Shown one piece after another: positions 1 through 10,522 of a stretch of DNA of 64,000 nt. The notes under the pieces are model-generated. The model saw only the letters and a program-made list of their open reading frames with translations, was not told the origin of the DNA and did no database searches. Numbering within the stretch: position 1 is the first letter of the stretch; every line of letters begins with the position of its first letter. Made by a program: the position numbers and the translations under genes. This stretch comes from Trileptium ribeirensis (Eukaryota; Nematoda; Enoplea; Enoplida; Thoracostomopsidae), in the NCBI GenBank assembly GCA_030248225.1, contig JASANE010026791.1, forward strand, positions 1 through 64,000, given 5' to 3'.

Positions 1-18
1 GGTCGGAACGACCCTGTT

Positions 19-1935
19 ACATTGGCACCGTGCGATTTTTATATTTAAGAATCAGTCATTAGTAATAAAAAGCGATACATTAAAACAGCCCCCTATTGTG
101 TATTTTATATATTTGTTCTTGTTTGTGACTTTATAATTTTTAAACTGACAGCATTGGCACCGTGCGATTTTTATATTTAAGAATCAGTCATTAGTAATAA
201 AAAGCGATACATTAAAACAGCCCCCTATTGTGTATTTTATATATTTGTTCTTGTTTGTGACCTTATATTGTTGAAACTGACAGCGTTGGCACCGTGCGAT
301 TTTTATATTTAAGAATCAGTCATTAGTAATAAAAAGCGATACATTAAAACAGCCCCCTATTGTGTATTTTATATATTTGTTCTTGTTTGTGACCTTATAT
401 TGTTGAAACTGACAGCATTGGCACCGTGCGATTTTTATATTTAAGAATCAGTCATTAGTAATAAAAAGCGATACATTAAAACAGCCCCCTATTGTGTATT
501 TTATATATTTGTTCTTGTTTGTGACCTTATATTGTTGAAACTGACAGCATTGGCACCGTGCGATTTTTATATTTAAGAATCAGTCATTAGTAATAAAAAG
601 CGATACATTAAAACAGCCGCCTATTGTGTATTTTATATATTTGTTCTTGTTTGTGACCTTATATTGTTGAAACTGACAGCGTTGGCACCGTGCGATTTTT
701 ATATTTAAGAATCAGTCATTAGTAATAAAAAGCGATACATTAAAACAGCCCCCTATTGTGTATTTTATATATTTGTTCTTGTTTGTGACTTTATATTGTT
801 GAAACTGACAGCATTGGCACCGTGCGACTTTTATATTTAAGAATCAGTCATTAGTAATAAAAATCGATACATTAAAACAGCCCCCTATTGTGTATTTTAT
901 ATATTTGTTCTTGTTTGTGACCTTATATTGTTGAAACTGACAGCGTTGGCACCGTGCGATTTTTATATTTAAGAATCAGTCATTAGTAATAAAAAGCGAT
1001 ACATTAAAACAGCCCCCTATTGTGTATTTCATATATTTATTCTTGTTTGTGACCTTATATTGTTGAAACTGACAGCATTGGCACCGTGCGACTTTTATAT
1101 TTAAGAATCAGTCATTAGTAATAAAAATCGATACATTAAAACAGCCCCCTATTGTGTATTTTATATATTTGTTCTTGTTTGTGACCTTATATTGTTGAAA
1201 CTGACAGCGTTGGCACCGTGCGATTTTTATATTTCAGAATCAGTCATTAGTAATAAAAAGCGATACATTAAAACAGCCCCTATTGTGTATTTTATATATT
1301 TGTTCTTGTTTGTGACCTTATATTGTTGAAACTGACAGCATTGGCACCGTGCGATTTTTATATTTAAGAATCAGTCATTAGTAATAAAAAGCGATACATT
1401 AAAACAGCCCCCTATTGTGTATTTTATATATTTGTTCTTGTTTGTGACCTTATATTGTTGAAACTGACAGCTTTGGCACCGTGCGATTTTTATATTTAAG
1501 AATCAGTCATTAGTAATAAAAAGCGATACATTAAAACAGCCCCCTATTGTGTATTTTATATATTTGTTCTTGTTTGTGACCTTATATTGTTGAAACTGAC
1601 AGCGTTGGCACCGTGCGATTTTTATATTTAAGAATCAGTCATTAGTAATAAAAAGCAATACATTAAAACAGCCCCCTATTGTGTATTTTATATATTTGTT
1701 CTTGTTTGTGACCTTATATTGTTGAAACTGACAACATTGGCACCGTGCGATTTTTAGATTTAAGAATCAGTCATTAGTAATAAAAAGCGATACATTAAAA
1801 AAGCCCCCTATTGTGTATTTTATATATTTGTTCTTGTTTGTGACCTTATATTGTTGAAACTGACAGCATTGGCACCGTGCGATTTTTATATTTAAGAATC
1901 AGTCATTAGTAATAAAAGCGATACAGTAAAACAGC
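19..1935. repeat. 132-bp tandem satellite, about 14.5 copies
   Basis: Units begin with GCATTGGCACCGTGCG or GCGTTGGCACCGTGCG at 19, 151, 283, 415, 547, 679, 811, 943, 1075, 1207, 1338, 1470, 1602, 1734 and 1866 (last one partial). The period is 132 bp, with one 131-bp unit. Units differ by only a few substitutions. Two units (811 and 1075) share GCGACTTTT and AAATCGATAC variants and alternate with GCGTTGG units, which suggests a dimeric higher-order repeat of 264 bp. The array reaches the left end of the window, so its true length is unknown. No coding potential is visible. Confidence 0.97.
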
Positions 1936-1940
1936 CATTA

Positions 1941-2820
1941 AAAGTGCTGCTTTCCCCATAATTTTGTTGCATGGAAAGAAATTCTGTGGCCTTTCCGAAT
2001 CTGTTAACAACTGCACATTTTGTGAGCCGCTAAGTCAAATATATATGTGAAATGGTGGAATAATTTTCTGCAGCATGAGTCCTACCGTTATCAAGGTATA
2101 CGCGGCCACCGACCTTTGGTTTGATGTTTGGTTAAAAAGATATTTTTGACATTTCTTATTAGGCATTTAGAAGATCTGTTTGAATCGTAATGGACTCTGT
2201 AGGCATCTGACATAATTAAATGTAATGTGCAGCAACTATCATCTAACTACTGCAAATACAATCGTAGTTGACAACTCAGCTGGTGATGATTTTATAATAT
2301 GAGTTGAATGAAATTGTGAGTTAAATTTGCCATTAAGCGACCATACAGAATCTAGTTTTAAAACGCTCAAAATAAATTATCTGTTGATGAAGCCTTCTAA
2401 TATCACACGAAAGCGGAGGCAGGGTCCTACCAAAAATTTTCATCATTTTTCATTTCCAAAATATCAGCACCTGCGCCGTTACAATTTATTTTTAAAGGGG
2501 GCACTGGTGTGAAGACAAAATTTTTTTCAAGTCTACTTGCGAAATATTTTGCAAAAATTTTAGGAGGCAATGATACCTGGACTATCATGAAAAGGAAGGC
2601 GTTTTTTGGCACAACAATTTACCCGCATTTCTGCAAGTTGTAGGATGCAGTTGGTGCCCAAATTTACGTATACAAAAAGAATGTTTAGTGTAACCACCAC
2701 CCTCCCTATAATTTTATGGCGACGCCATTGATACAGTGAGAGTCATGACTATTCCAGAATTCCCAAAAATACTCCAATTTTACATGCAACCACATCACCT
2801 ATTCAGTTAATGGAACCAAA
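1941..2820. other. gene-free AT-rich spacer
   Basis: Unique AT-rich sequence between the satellite and the foldback element. Short open frames here show no domain, no codon bias and no credible splice structure. Nothing recognisable. Confidence 0.6.
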
Positions 2821-3073
2821 GTGCATTAGGGAAGAGTATGACACTTCCCTGCACTCACATGTTAGCCCATGTTTGATGACGCGGGCGTTTTCGGCCTTAC
2901 CCCCAGTTTCTGGGGAGGGGGTCGAGATGCCCCGACCCCCCCAGTTTTTTTCTTTGGGGGGGGTCGGTTCATAAGCAGCAGAAACATAAGGATGCAAGGC
3001 CGAAAACGCCCCCGTCATCAAGCAAGGGTTTATATGTGAGTGCAGGGAAGTGTCATACCGTTCCCTAATTCAC
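2821..3073. mobile_element. foldback MITE with about 78-bp terminal inverted repeats
   Basis: The left arm 2,821-2,898 and the right arm 2,996-3,073 are near-perfect reverse complements. Both arms contain GACACTTCCCTGCACTCACA and GGGCGTTTTCGGCCTT in the matching orientation. The roughly 97-bp centre is rich in G and C runs. There is no ORF, so it is non-autonomous. A half copy of the same terminal repeat occurs at about 49,095-49,135. I could not identify a clear target-site duplication, so no superfamily is assigned. Confidence 0.85.
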
Positions 3074-3765
3074 TCTTGATGAAACGTAAGGTATTTAACG
3101 TTTGCGCAGTAAATTACGCATAATTTAACTGTTAACCAATGTCATGAATTGCCAGAAGTATGATTTGCCACGACAAATTCACTTGTTGTGCAGACCTCTT
3201 CTTCACAAAAATTCGTATCGAGATGCCGCAAACAATTTTTCGTCGCCTGCCATTATTTTCAAAGTATAAAGATATTGAAATGGACTTTCATAACCTGCAG
3301 TGATGTGTAATCATATAGTTCCCCCCTTATGTTGTCATGAAATATCTCTATAACATAAGTACTTTTTTGTCCGGACTAAAGTTTTCAATCTAAGCGAGGA
3401 ACTTGTCGGCATATCAAGCTGTATCTTTTATACATTTGTCGGGGGTTAAACAGCTATATACCATTTTTGGTCTATTTCAATAATAAGCTCAGTCAATTTT
3501 AAGGAGCTGATTGCCTACTTTAAACTGTGAATATCTTCCACAAATAGCGGTTTTCGGTCAACTAGATGGTGTGATATAGCGTAATGAGTTGATTTATGCT
3601 CACTCATTTACTCATAAATTAAGCCAAGTTTAAGCGAGCTGTAGCTTTCAGTGCTGGACTTAAAAATTTGTCTGTTCTCCAAAAATAGAGGTTTTCGTTT
3701 GAGTAAATGGTGTTATATAATGACTCGATTTCTGCTCATTTGCTTACTTAACAAAGCTTTTCGCA

Positions 3766-3926
3766 CACACAGCGCAAAACCGCAAGACACGCAGCAGCCC
3801 GCCACGCGCAAACAACCAGCGAGCCAGCCACACGCACGGGGCGCAAACACCCAAGACCACACAACGCCAAAACCCACCCCCCAAAAACAACCCCAACAAA
3901 ACAAAACGAAAACAAGCACCGAAGCC
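3766..3926. other. T-free, G-declining A/C tract 1
   Basis: About 160 bp with no T. G is frequent at the left end and becomes rare toward the right, after which normal sequence resumes abruptly. The composition gradient resembles a failing sequencing read more than a biological repeat. Confidence 0.7.
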
Positions 3927-4011
3927 TCACACAAATTTAAATTTTGCACAAATTTTGGCTAGTACTGCAAAATATAGCAATGATAGTTAGATAGCGATTT
4001 GCAGAACTGCC

Positions 4012-4115
4012 CCGCGTTGCCCAGCCAACAAAAAGCAGAACAAGCAAAGCAACCACACAAAAACACACAAAACAACACAACCCACAAAAACCAACACCAC
4101 AAAAAAAACACACCC
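4012..4115. other. T-poor, G-declining A/C tract 2
   Basis: Starts as mixed sequence. It loses T after about 4,018 and G after about 4,083, ending in almost pure A/C before an abrupt return to normal composition near 4,120. It has the same polarity as the neighbouring tracts. Confidence 0.7.
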
Positions 4116-4369
4116 AAAACAATTACCATTTTATTGCAATATCATGTACAATGAGTCGATTAATGCTCATTTGCTCATTAATTGGCAAGTTTAGCGAAAG
4201 GAAAATTAGGCGGAGGTAATATTGCAATATATCATTTTACTCGTTCTGGTGAGCTGAGTCTGCTCTTAAAATTTAGGCACGAAATTGTGCGTTAGAGAAA
4301 ATGGACATCATATTCGAAGCATTAAAAGCGCCCAGGCAGCGTATAATAGGTAGTAAAAGAAAGTCAAAG

Positions 4370-4908
4370 CGAAGAGACCAAGAAAGAACACAAAAAAACG
4401 CGAAAAGAGCAAGACACAAAAAAAAGCACACCAAAGCAAACAAAACAAAACGCACCCAACAAACACCCAAACAACACCAAAACACACAAACCACACAACC
4501 CAGCACAACAAAGCCAGCCAACACAAAAACAACAAAGGCACCAAACAAAACCCACAACAAAAACACCACCAAAAAAACACCAAGCCAGCCAAGCAACAAG
4601 CCAAGCTCAAAAACAAAAAAAAAAAGAAAAAAAGCAAAAGCAGCCCAAACCAGCAACAATCCCACACCACCAACCCCACAGCAAAACACCCCCCAGCCCC
4701 AACACCAAAAAACCACCAAAAAAAAAAAAAACACAACCCCCACCCAAAAAAAAACAACACAAAAACAAAACACAAACACCCAACCACCAAAAACCACCCA
4801 CACACACAAACCAACCAAAACAACAAACAAACAAAAAAAACAAAAACAAAACAAACACCAACCCCAAAAAAAACCCCAAAAAAAAACAAAAAAAACAAAA
4901 CCAAAAAC
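4370..4908. other. about 540-bp A/C-only tract 3
   Basis: T is essentially absent. G falls steadily and is nearly gone after about 4,640. A 222-codon plus frame and several minus frames are open across it, but their Lys/Thr/Asn/Gln/Pro composition is just what A/C-only codons give. Not a gene. Confidence 0.75.
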
Positions 4909-4980
4909 AAACTACTATATTTACCAATATGACTGGATGTCTACTCATATGCACCTAATTTGGACATGAATAAATTAGCC

Positions 4981-5214
4981 GTGCACCAGGCGATCATGTA
5001 CATTCCAAAAAATTGAGGAATATAATTTCAGGAAGTCTGAATATTTCCAAGCCGCATGGTTCAAAATGGACTTTATTTTAGGTTGAACTCACAAAACCCG
5101 GCGCTAAACATTACGGGGTAACCAAATAAATATACGATAATACAACTATTAATTGGAGTTTGACCAATATATTACATTATATATAATATTACACATAATT
5201 CAATTGTATTTCAG
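4981..5214 (+). other. 3' end of the intron upstream of the GPCR exon
   Basis: AT-rich sequence ending in CAATTGTATTTCAG, a good acceptor. No exon encoding TM1 or TM2 was found in the 3 kb upstream, so the preceding exon may be far away or lost in the damaged 3.4-5.0 kb region. Confidence 0.6.
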
Positions 5215-6671
5215 GATTTTTGGTTGCGGAGTTCGTTTGTGTAGTCTTACCACGACTGTTCTTGGTGACCGATATAACCAACCCGGCGGTATATCTGACT
5301 TTATCGTACGCGATACTGGTATTCTATCCGATTGGTATGATATGTCATAGTGCTTCGAGTTGGCTCGTCACATCGATCAGCACAGTCCGCTACTTCGGGG
5401 TTCGATTTCCTCTCCGAGCCCGAACGCTTAACACCAGTCGATCTGCAAATATTATTATTGGAATATTATTTTTCGGCGCACTACTATATAATATCCCACG
5501 ATTTTTTGAACTTTATATAGCTGTTTGTGAAGATGTGACTCTATTTTATGATCTTCCAGAACGAAATCAAAATCATCCTTACAATCATGTTAATCAGAGT
5601 CAGAATGATATGTATCCACATCCACAGTACTATTTTTGGCCCACTAAACTTCGTCGGAATACGCTGTACATATCGTATTATCTCGGCATATTACATACAA
5701 CAGCTAATTATGCTCTTCCACTTAGCATTATTCTTATATGCAATGCGGCCACCGGATTTGTGATTATTCGGGCCGCTAAATCGGTGCAACTGATCAATAG
5801 CCAAACTAATAACGATACTAAGTGTTCTGGAATTAAAATTAATATAACTAACGATACGAGCAATAATACTGCCTTGAATCGGAGTCGAATCTTGATGGAT
5901 TGGATATTGCAATGGTACCGTGCTAAACGGAACGCACGAAGTAGACGGGCCTTCAATACTTCGGTGCCAAAACGTCTAAGGACCGAGTGTCCACGCCACA
6001 ATCATCGGTGGTCACACTTTCGGCGAATTTCAACCAAATGCTGTCAATCACCCGTTTTACTTAATAATACAAATCCAGCAGAGATGGAGCGCCAACGTTG
6101 TGCTTTACCTTCTTCATCACCGTCAAAATTCGATGAAGATGGAACGTCGAATTCGATTATCGAGGCGATACCGTTGACAACGGCTCGGAAAAGCGGTGAT
6201 TCTGATGCTAGCAATGCCAGCGGTCACAAAATGAACGTGACAGTGTCCAGAAGACGATTACGTTCAAGCTCGGTTATCAGCCGGCTGCTTGCAATAATCG
6301 CTTTAAACTTTTTACTATTTAACATTTTACCTCTTGTCACAAATTTACTCGAGCTTCAAGGCTATCCCCGTCAACTGCTATCACGGCTGACCGACTATGG
6401 AAATGCGGTTCAACTTCTTAATGCAGCATCGAATACAGCAATTTACATTATGTTCAGTGGGTCATTTCGAAAACATCTTCGGACTCGCCTATTCGCTGCC
6501 ACACATAAACCTTTCTGTAGCCACAAATTGAGCTACAACAGCAGCTATAAAAACAATCGACTCTCGTCGCATCGCCGGAAATTGTGTGCCCCAGAATTCA
6601 AACGAAAAATAAGTGCCCCATCGTTATTGGTACAACCTGAAATTGAATTAACTTCACCCGTGAGAAAATAA
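5215..6671 (+). CDS. FMRFamide-receptor-like peptide GPCR, 3' terminal exon
   Basis: This is probably a plasma-membrane receptor for a small amidated neuropeptide, coupled to G proteins. The exon follows a TTTCAG acceptor at 5,214 and enters in phase 1. It is open for 484 codons with no ATG at its start, so upstream exons carrying the N-terminus and TM1-2 are missing or were not found. Counting from the codon at 5,220: TM3 is at about residues 34-56, ending in VRY where DRY/ERY is usual; TM4 at 74-97 with YNIPRFFE, typical of FMRFamide receptors; TM5 at 155-185; TM6 at 351-376; TM7 at 394-416 with NTAIY in place of NPxxY. The third intracellular loop is long (about 165 residues) and rich in Asn, Ser and Arg. 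A basic cytoplasmic tail follows. The family call rests on TM3-TM4 and TM7 patterns; the ligand is unknown. Confidence 0.8.
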
Positions 6672-7392
6672 AACAAGGGAAATGTTCTAAGATCTGAAGA
6701 ACCAACCCGTAAAAACAGCGTTATTCAAAGCACTTACTTGTTTCAGCAATTATGGTCGAAAATGCATTCCACTACTACATAATTAAATGTGTAACTACAA
6801 TGCTCTTTTACACCGCAGTTTTTATTACAGTGTAACAAATACTTAATCTATGCGTCGAGAAATAGCTTACGAGCTTTTAGAACTTAAATCTTTTAGAACG
6901 TAACCTATAGCGATCATAGCTACCTGGCGGCCTTTAATGCTTACGGAATATGATGATACACCAGATGTTTGCTCTACGCTACCTTATTTCAGTTTTTGTT
7001 GCATTAAATGTCGTAAGACAAGAGACATTTTCAGTTTATGGGCGGGCACCAGTAGTCGCGTATAAAGGTATCCTGATACATTCACAGCAAGACAGTGCAA
7101 CACGGCTTTTAGTACTTAATAGATATTTGCAAACGCACAGATCTAATATTGATTACTGTATAGAAGCTTTAAAATTGTACATTGTAAAAGCAGAATATCG
7201 TAAGTGACGTTTACATAGTTTTGAGATAGAATGAAAAAACTGTCTCATTTCTATCCATGTAAAGATAACGCACTATGGTTACAACATTATTAGACATGGG
7301 TAATGTCACGTCCTACCGATTATTGTCGAATGTTTATCTTACGTAAATGCAGTAAAATTCAGCTTTTAGCACTTGTTCTGCTTTTAACCACC
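6672..7392. other. gene-free spacer 3' of the GPCR
   Basis: AT-rich. An 85-codon open frame (6,950-7,207) has no recognisable domain. Probably 3' UTR and intergenic DNA. Confidence 0.5.
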
Positions 7393-7440
7393 TGAAATTC
7401 GACAGCCATATCCAGCGCCTCGAGAGTCAGGCAAATCGCC
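7393..7440 (+). mobile_element. 48-bp fragment of the non-LTR retrotransposon at 18.7-21.3 kb
   Basis: Matches 21,057-21,104 at about 46 of 48 positions, including CAGCCATATCCAGC and CTCGAGAGTCAGGC. It corresponds to the segment just after the RT core, encoding SHIQ-LESQANR-like residues. It abuts the truncated end of the minus-strand transposase gene exactly, so it marks an insertion or repair breakpoint. Confidence 0.85.
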
Positions 7441-7442
7441 TT

Positions 7443-9734
7443 ATCGAGGTCGGCTTATCACACGAATATCGAAATTGTTTAGTTTGCACCCAAATAATGG
7501 GCTGGTTGTCAGTAGTTCGATTTTTGCGGCTGATGAACAAGGCTTCGGATGCTAATGTTTTCAAGTCCATGATATGATTTTGTTTCAAACAGTTACCACG
7601 TAAGGATTCGTTCCTTATTTGGCCCGTGCGGTGGCGATTTTCCAATCACATGGCATACGAATAATTGTATGTCGAAAGTTCTCCGATGAGACGACAGATG
7701 ATTTATAAGATTTTTCAATTGCTGAATGGATGGAATCTGCCTCCATGTAAGTGTGTCCTGATTCCAGAAACTTCTGTTCGATAACCTGGATATTAGAATT
7801 TGCGACACAGTGAAGCAGGGCTGCTGCGATGTATATATTGCGGTTTTGACCGCTGCATGTGTCCGCGAAAATCGTAACTTCGCAAACAGTACCAGGCAAT
7901 GATTTCAAATACATTAGGAGACAACTACCAATTTCATTGGCGCCCCGTATGACGATGCTCTCGTTCCCCAAGTAACAGAGGCCTTGTTTAAACCCCGCCT
8001 CATAAATTGTTAAAATTAAACATGTTCAGCTTGCGGCAGTAGTAAAAAATGCTTGCTTCACCAGATGGCGCGGACAGCAGACGCTGCAGGTCACAGGTAA
8101 TGCAGCGGTATGTGCCCGGTTCGCGAACGGCCCGCTCCATACATTCGCGCTTGGCTTGCATTGAATCTAACTCGCGTTACTTGTGTGGATTGTATACGTC
8201 AGTGACAAAGGTGGCTTTTTGCTCACCGGTTAACATTTCCATTCTGATACAAATTGAAGAGGATCTTTCTTTGGAACAAAAAACGCGTAGTTAAAATCTC
8301 GGTCTAATATTGAGGAATAAACAGGTTGTTTTACCCGCAGCTGCTTGGGCACAATTGTGGCAGTGTTCGCGCAGTACGTTTCATACATTGGAAACATTTT
8401 TGACTTGTTAAGGCCTGATGCTAATATTTTTTGTTCGAGTCGCGGCGCAAATAATGCGGCTCCATTACTACAAAAGTGTGAATGTGCTTTATAGCGAGTT
8501 CCACAGCCTCGTTCGACGTCTTATTATGTGGCTCGTGACGCCACCGGTTGTCTGTTCCAAAATAATGTCCCTGTTTTGTCTGTTTCTCACGACAGCTGCG
8601 CAAAGCCATATCGCTAATTTCTAGTGTATCGGTGAAAAACTTCTGGCAGACGCGTACATCGTCACCGTTACTGTTGAAGTAGTACTTGCAGGATGCACCA
8701 CGATGTTTTGCGGATGTCTTTCCCGGCCGTTTAACTTCGCAACGCGTCATATCCACGAGAATAAAATCTTTCTGCGGAGCCAAATCCGTCATTTCCCAGT
8801 ATTCCCGGCAAATTACTAGCTGAGCAGCAGCATCGATGTGCTCGGAACACTGAAATCTACACTGACAATTTCGTACCACAGGTCTTTTGGCTGGTCGAAT
8901 TTTTCCGACGGAGTTAATATATTCTTGGCCGGCTCTGTGAGCATTGCGTCGATATTTCGCTTCCACTTTGTGGGGTCAGCGACACGTCGACGCTTTGATG
9001 GCTGCTGCTCTACGTCATTGTTGCTGGCATCAGAATCATGGGCCGTGTTGTTAGCACTCGGATGGTTGGCGGTATCATCGTCTGAGTCTTCGTCGTCAGT
9101 GGAACCTGAAAGAAGATAATTTTAAAAAATGCGAGCCATGAAAATGATCTATTTGATCAAAAATTGAGAACCTTGATTTTAGCTGTTTCACATAGAGCAA
9201 AATAAATGATGAACAGAATAGAGTCACAATTACAGTAAACTTTAAATTTTAAGTAAACACAATTACAATAAATATAATTTTCCCGGTGAACTTCACATTT
9301 GCTACAGTCACATTTACGCTGTAAACGAATGAGCCAGGCGATAACATCAGCAATTCTAAGCGAACTGTAAAATCAAACAAGCAAAACATATAGCTCTGAG
9401 TTTCCACCATTTATATTACGCCGCTGGTGTTAATGTGCTTAGTGACCGCGGGACGACAGATTTATCACCGTAGTACTTTTGTATATCAAGAATAATAACA
9501 CTGAACTTACCCCCAGATGCAGATGCAGTGCCATTATCACCAGGACTCCAATCGGAATCGCGGTCACTGTCGGGACAGTGAGACGTCGATGACACGAAAG
9601 GACAATGGAGGAGGAAGAAACATTGATACGCGAGGGACTGATTCGCACGTCGAAACAACCAGCGATTCAACACATTCTGTCACCACATTGTTTTCGTCGG
9701 GTATATTGTCGTCCTTGTCAGAGTTATCGCTGGA
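7443..9734 (-). pseudogene. broken DDE/RNase H-like transposase-like gene
   Basis: I recognise this as a repetitive protein family that is abundant in aphid and other invertebrate genomes. From the N-terminus it has a Ser/Asp-rich segment (exon 9,511-9,734, with a GTAAGT donor), then an exon from 9,105 downward. That exon has another acidic stretch, a PSKRRRV basic motif, a Cys-rich NCQCRFQCSEHI segment, then RVCQKFFTDTL and EPHYLRRDS. Near 7,970-7,800 are RGANEIGSCLL and FADTCSGQNRN, the likely metal-binding Asp region of an RNase H-like core. GHTYMEADSIHSAIE follows, then a tail near 7,640-7,450. The reading frame is broken: frame changes near 9,585 and 8,955, in-frame stops near 8,235 and 8,170, and another shift near 7,615. 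The 3' end is cut at 7,442 by a retrotransposon fragment. Dead copy, unless the shifts are sequence errors. Confidence 0.75.
9511..9734 (-). other. acidic 5' exon of the transposase-like gene
   Basis: Bounded by an ATTTTCAG acceptor (exon from 9,734) and a GG|GTAAGT donor (exon to 9,511). It joins the next exon (from 9,105, after CTTTCAG) in frame through a Gly codon. It encodes SSDNSDKDDNIPDENN and, in another frame after a shift near 9,585, DSDRDSDWSPGDNG. The matched splice phases suggest these were once real exons. Confidence 0.5.
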
Positions 9735-10174
9735 CTGAAAATTTCAGAAAAATGTTAATCTCATTGCAATGTTTGGTTTATTGGTTTAAAATATATAAAT
9801 CATCAATAGCATCGTATATATCAGGTAAAGCATCAGGTATGTAATGATTTCCAAACATACCAGAATAATAGTAGTATCTAAAGACTTGTTTACTTCTAAA
9901 ACAGTGCAAAAATTAACGCAGCTTTGCGATAACTGTTTCCGTAAATTCACACGTGTCACTTCCACGCTGCAATCAATGAATGAATGAAATATGAAAGCGC
10001 TTTTATGAAAGAAGGCCAATAAGTAATAAAGTATTTAAGTTCAAAACAAATCACACCGGCATTAGATTCTATAGAATACGATAAATGGAACATAATAAAT
10101 AACTCCTTAATAACAGACCTTTTGCCGTGGCGTGGCATCCGAGGTACAACAAGGGCTCTTGGGAACTACTATTG

Positions 10175-10522
10175 TTAAAAAGCATTAATTTGGTCCAAAC
10201 GCATATCGTCAAATGCTTTTAGAATAAATTCACTAACCAGAGCTTCATCTGTCTGTTCGGCGGATTCATAGTATGCTCGCATCCGTACGAATGCCTTTTG
10301 CAACGGCCTATGTCGACATTTCAAGAATTCATCGCGCTTAGGACAATCAAACGGTTTCACTGATGATTTGTTCACGATACCATAGTTATCAGTACAGAAG
10401 TAATACACGTAATTAGGTCTTATAGTGAAATTATCTGCCTTATTAGAATCATATATTACGCAAGGCCACCACGGATTTCGCTGAAATTTTATCCACACTT
10501 TATCCCCAGTTTTTAATGTCAT
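10175..10522 (-). CDS. small PWWP-domain ORF
   Basis: A 115-codon ORF starting MTLKTGDKVWIKFQRNPWWP. The GDKVW...NPWWPCVI opening, the later YYFCTDNYGIVNKSSVKPF strand-turn-strand, and the Phe/Ala-containing helix (QKAFVRMRAYY) fit one complete PWWP fold at residues 4-105. PWWP domains bind methyl-lysine histone tails plus DNA, in the nucleus. It lies 440 bp upstream of, and on the same strand as, the transposase-like gene. It could therefore be an isolated host gene or remnant, or a 5' exon of a PWWP-transposase fusion. No joining splice site was demonstrated. A TATA-like AT-rich stretch lies upstream but gives no clear promoter. Confidence 0.55.
   Translation of the reverse strand: MTLKTGDKVWIKFQRNPWWPCVIYDSNKADNFTIRPNYVYYFCTDNYGIVNKSSVKPFDCPKRDEFLKCRHRPLQKAFVRMRAYYESAEQTDEALVSEFILKAFDDMRLDQINAF

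Larger units (their letters stand above)
3440..4980. repeat. degenerate ~137-bp tandem repeat interrupted by A/C tracts
   Basis: Related segments recur near 3,530-3,660, 3,667-3,765, 4,120-4,190 and 4,910-4,960. Each carries variants of a motif like ATAATGAGTCGATTTATGCTC followed by CATTTGCTCAT, and some also carry an upstream AAATAGCGGTTTTCG-like segment. Three A/C-only tracts replace the remainder of the units (listed separately). No gene is supported: the long open frames here exist only because A/C-only DNA has no stop codons on the plus strand. Confidence 0.6.

Noticed and set aside
4301..4969. 222-codon plus-strand ORF and several ~200-codon minus-strand ORFs
   Set aside because: They exist only because the tract is almost pure A/C, so stop codons cannot occur. 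Composition follows the base bias, with no domain.
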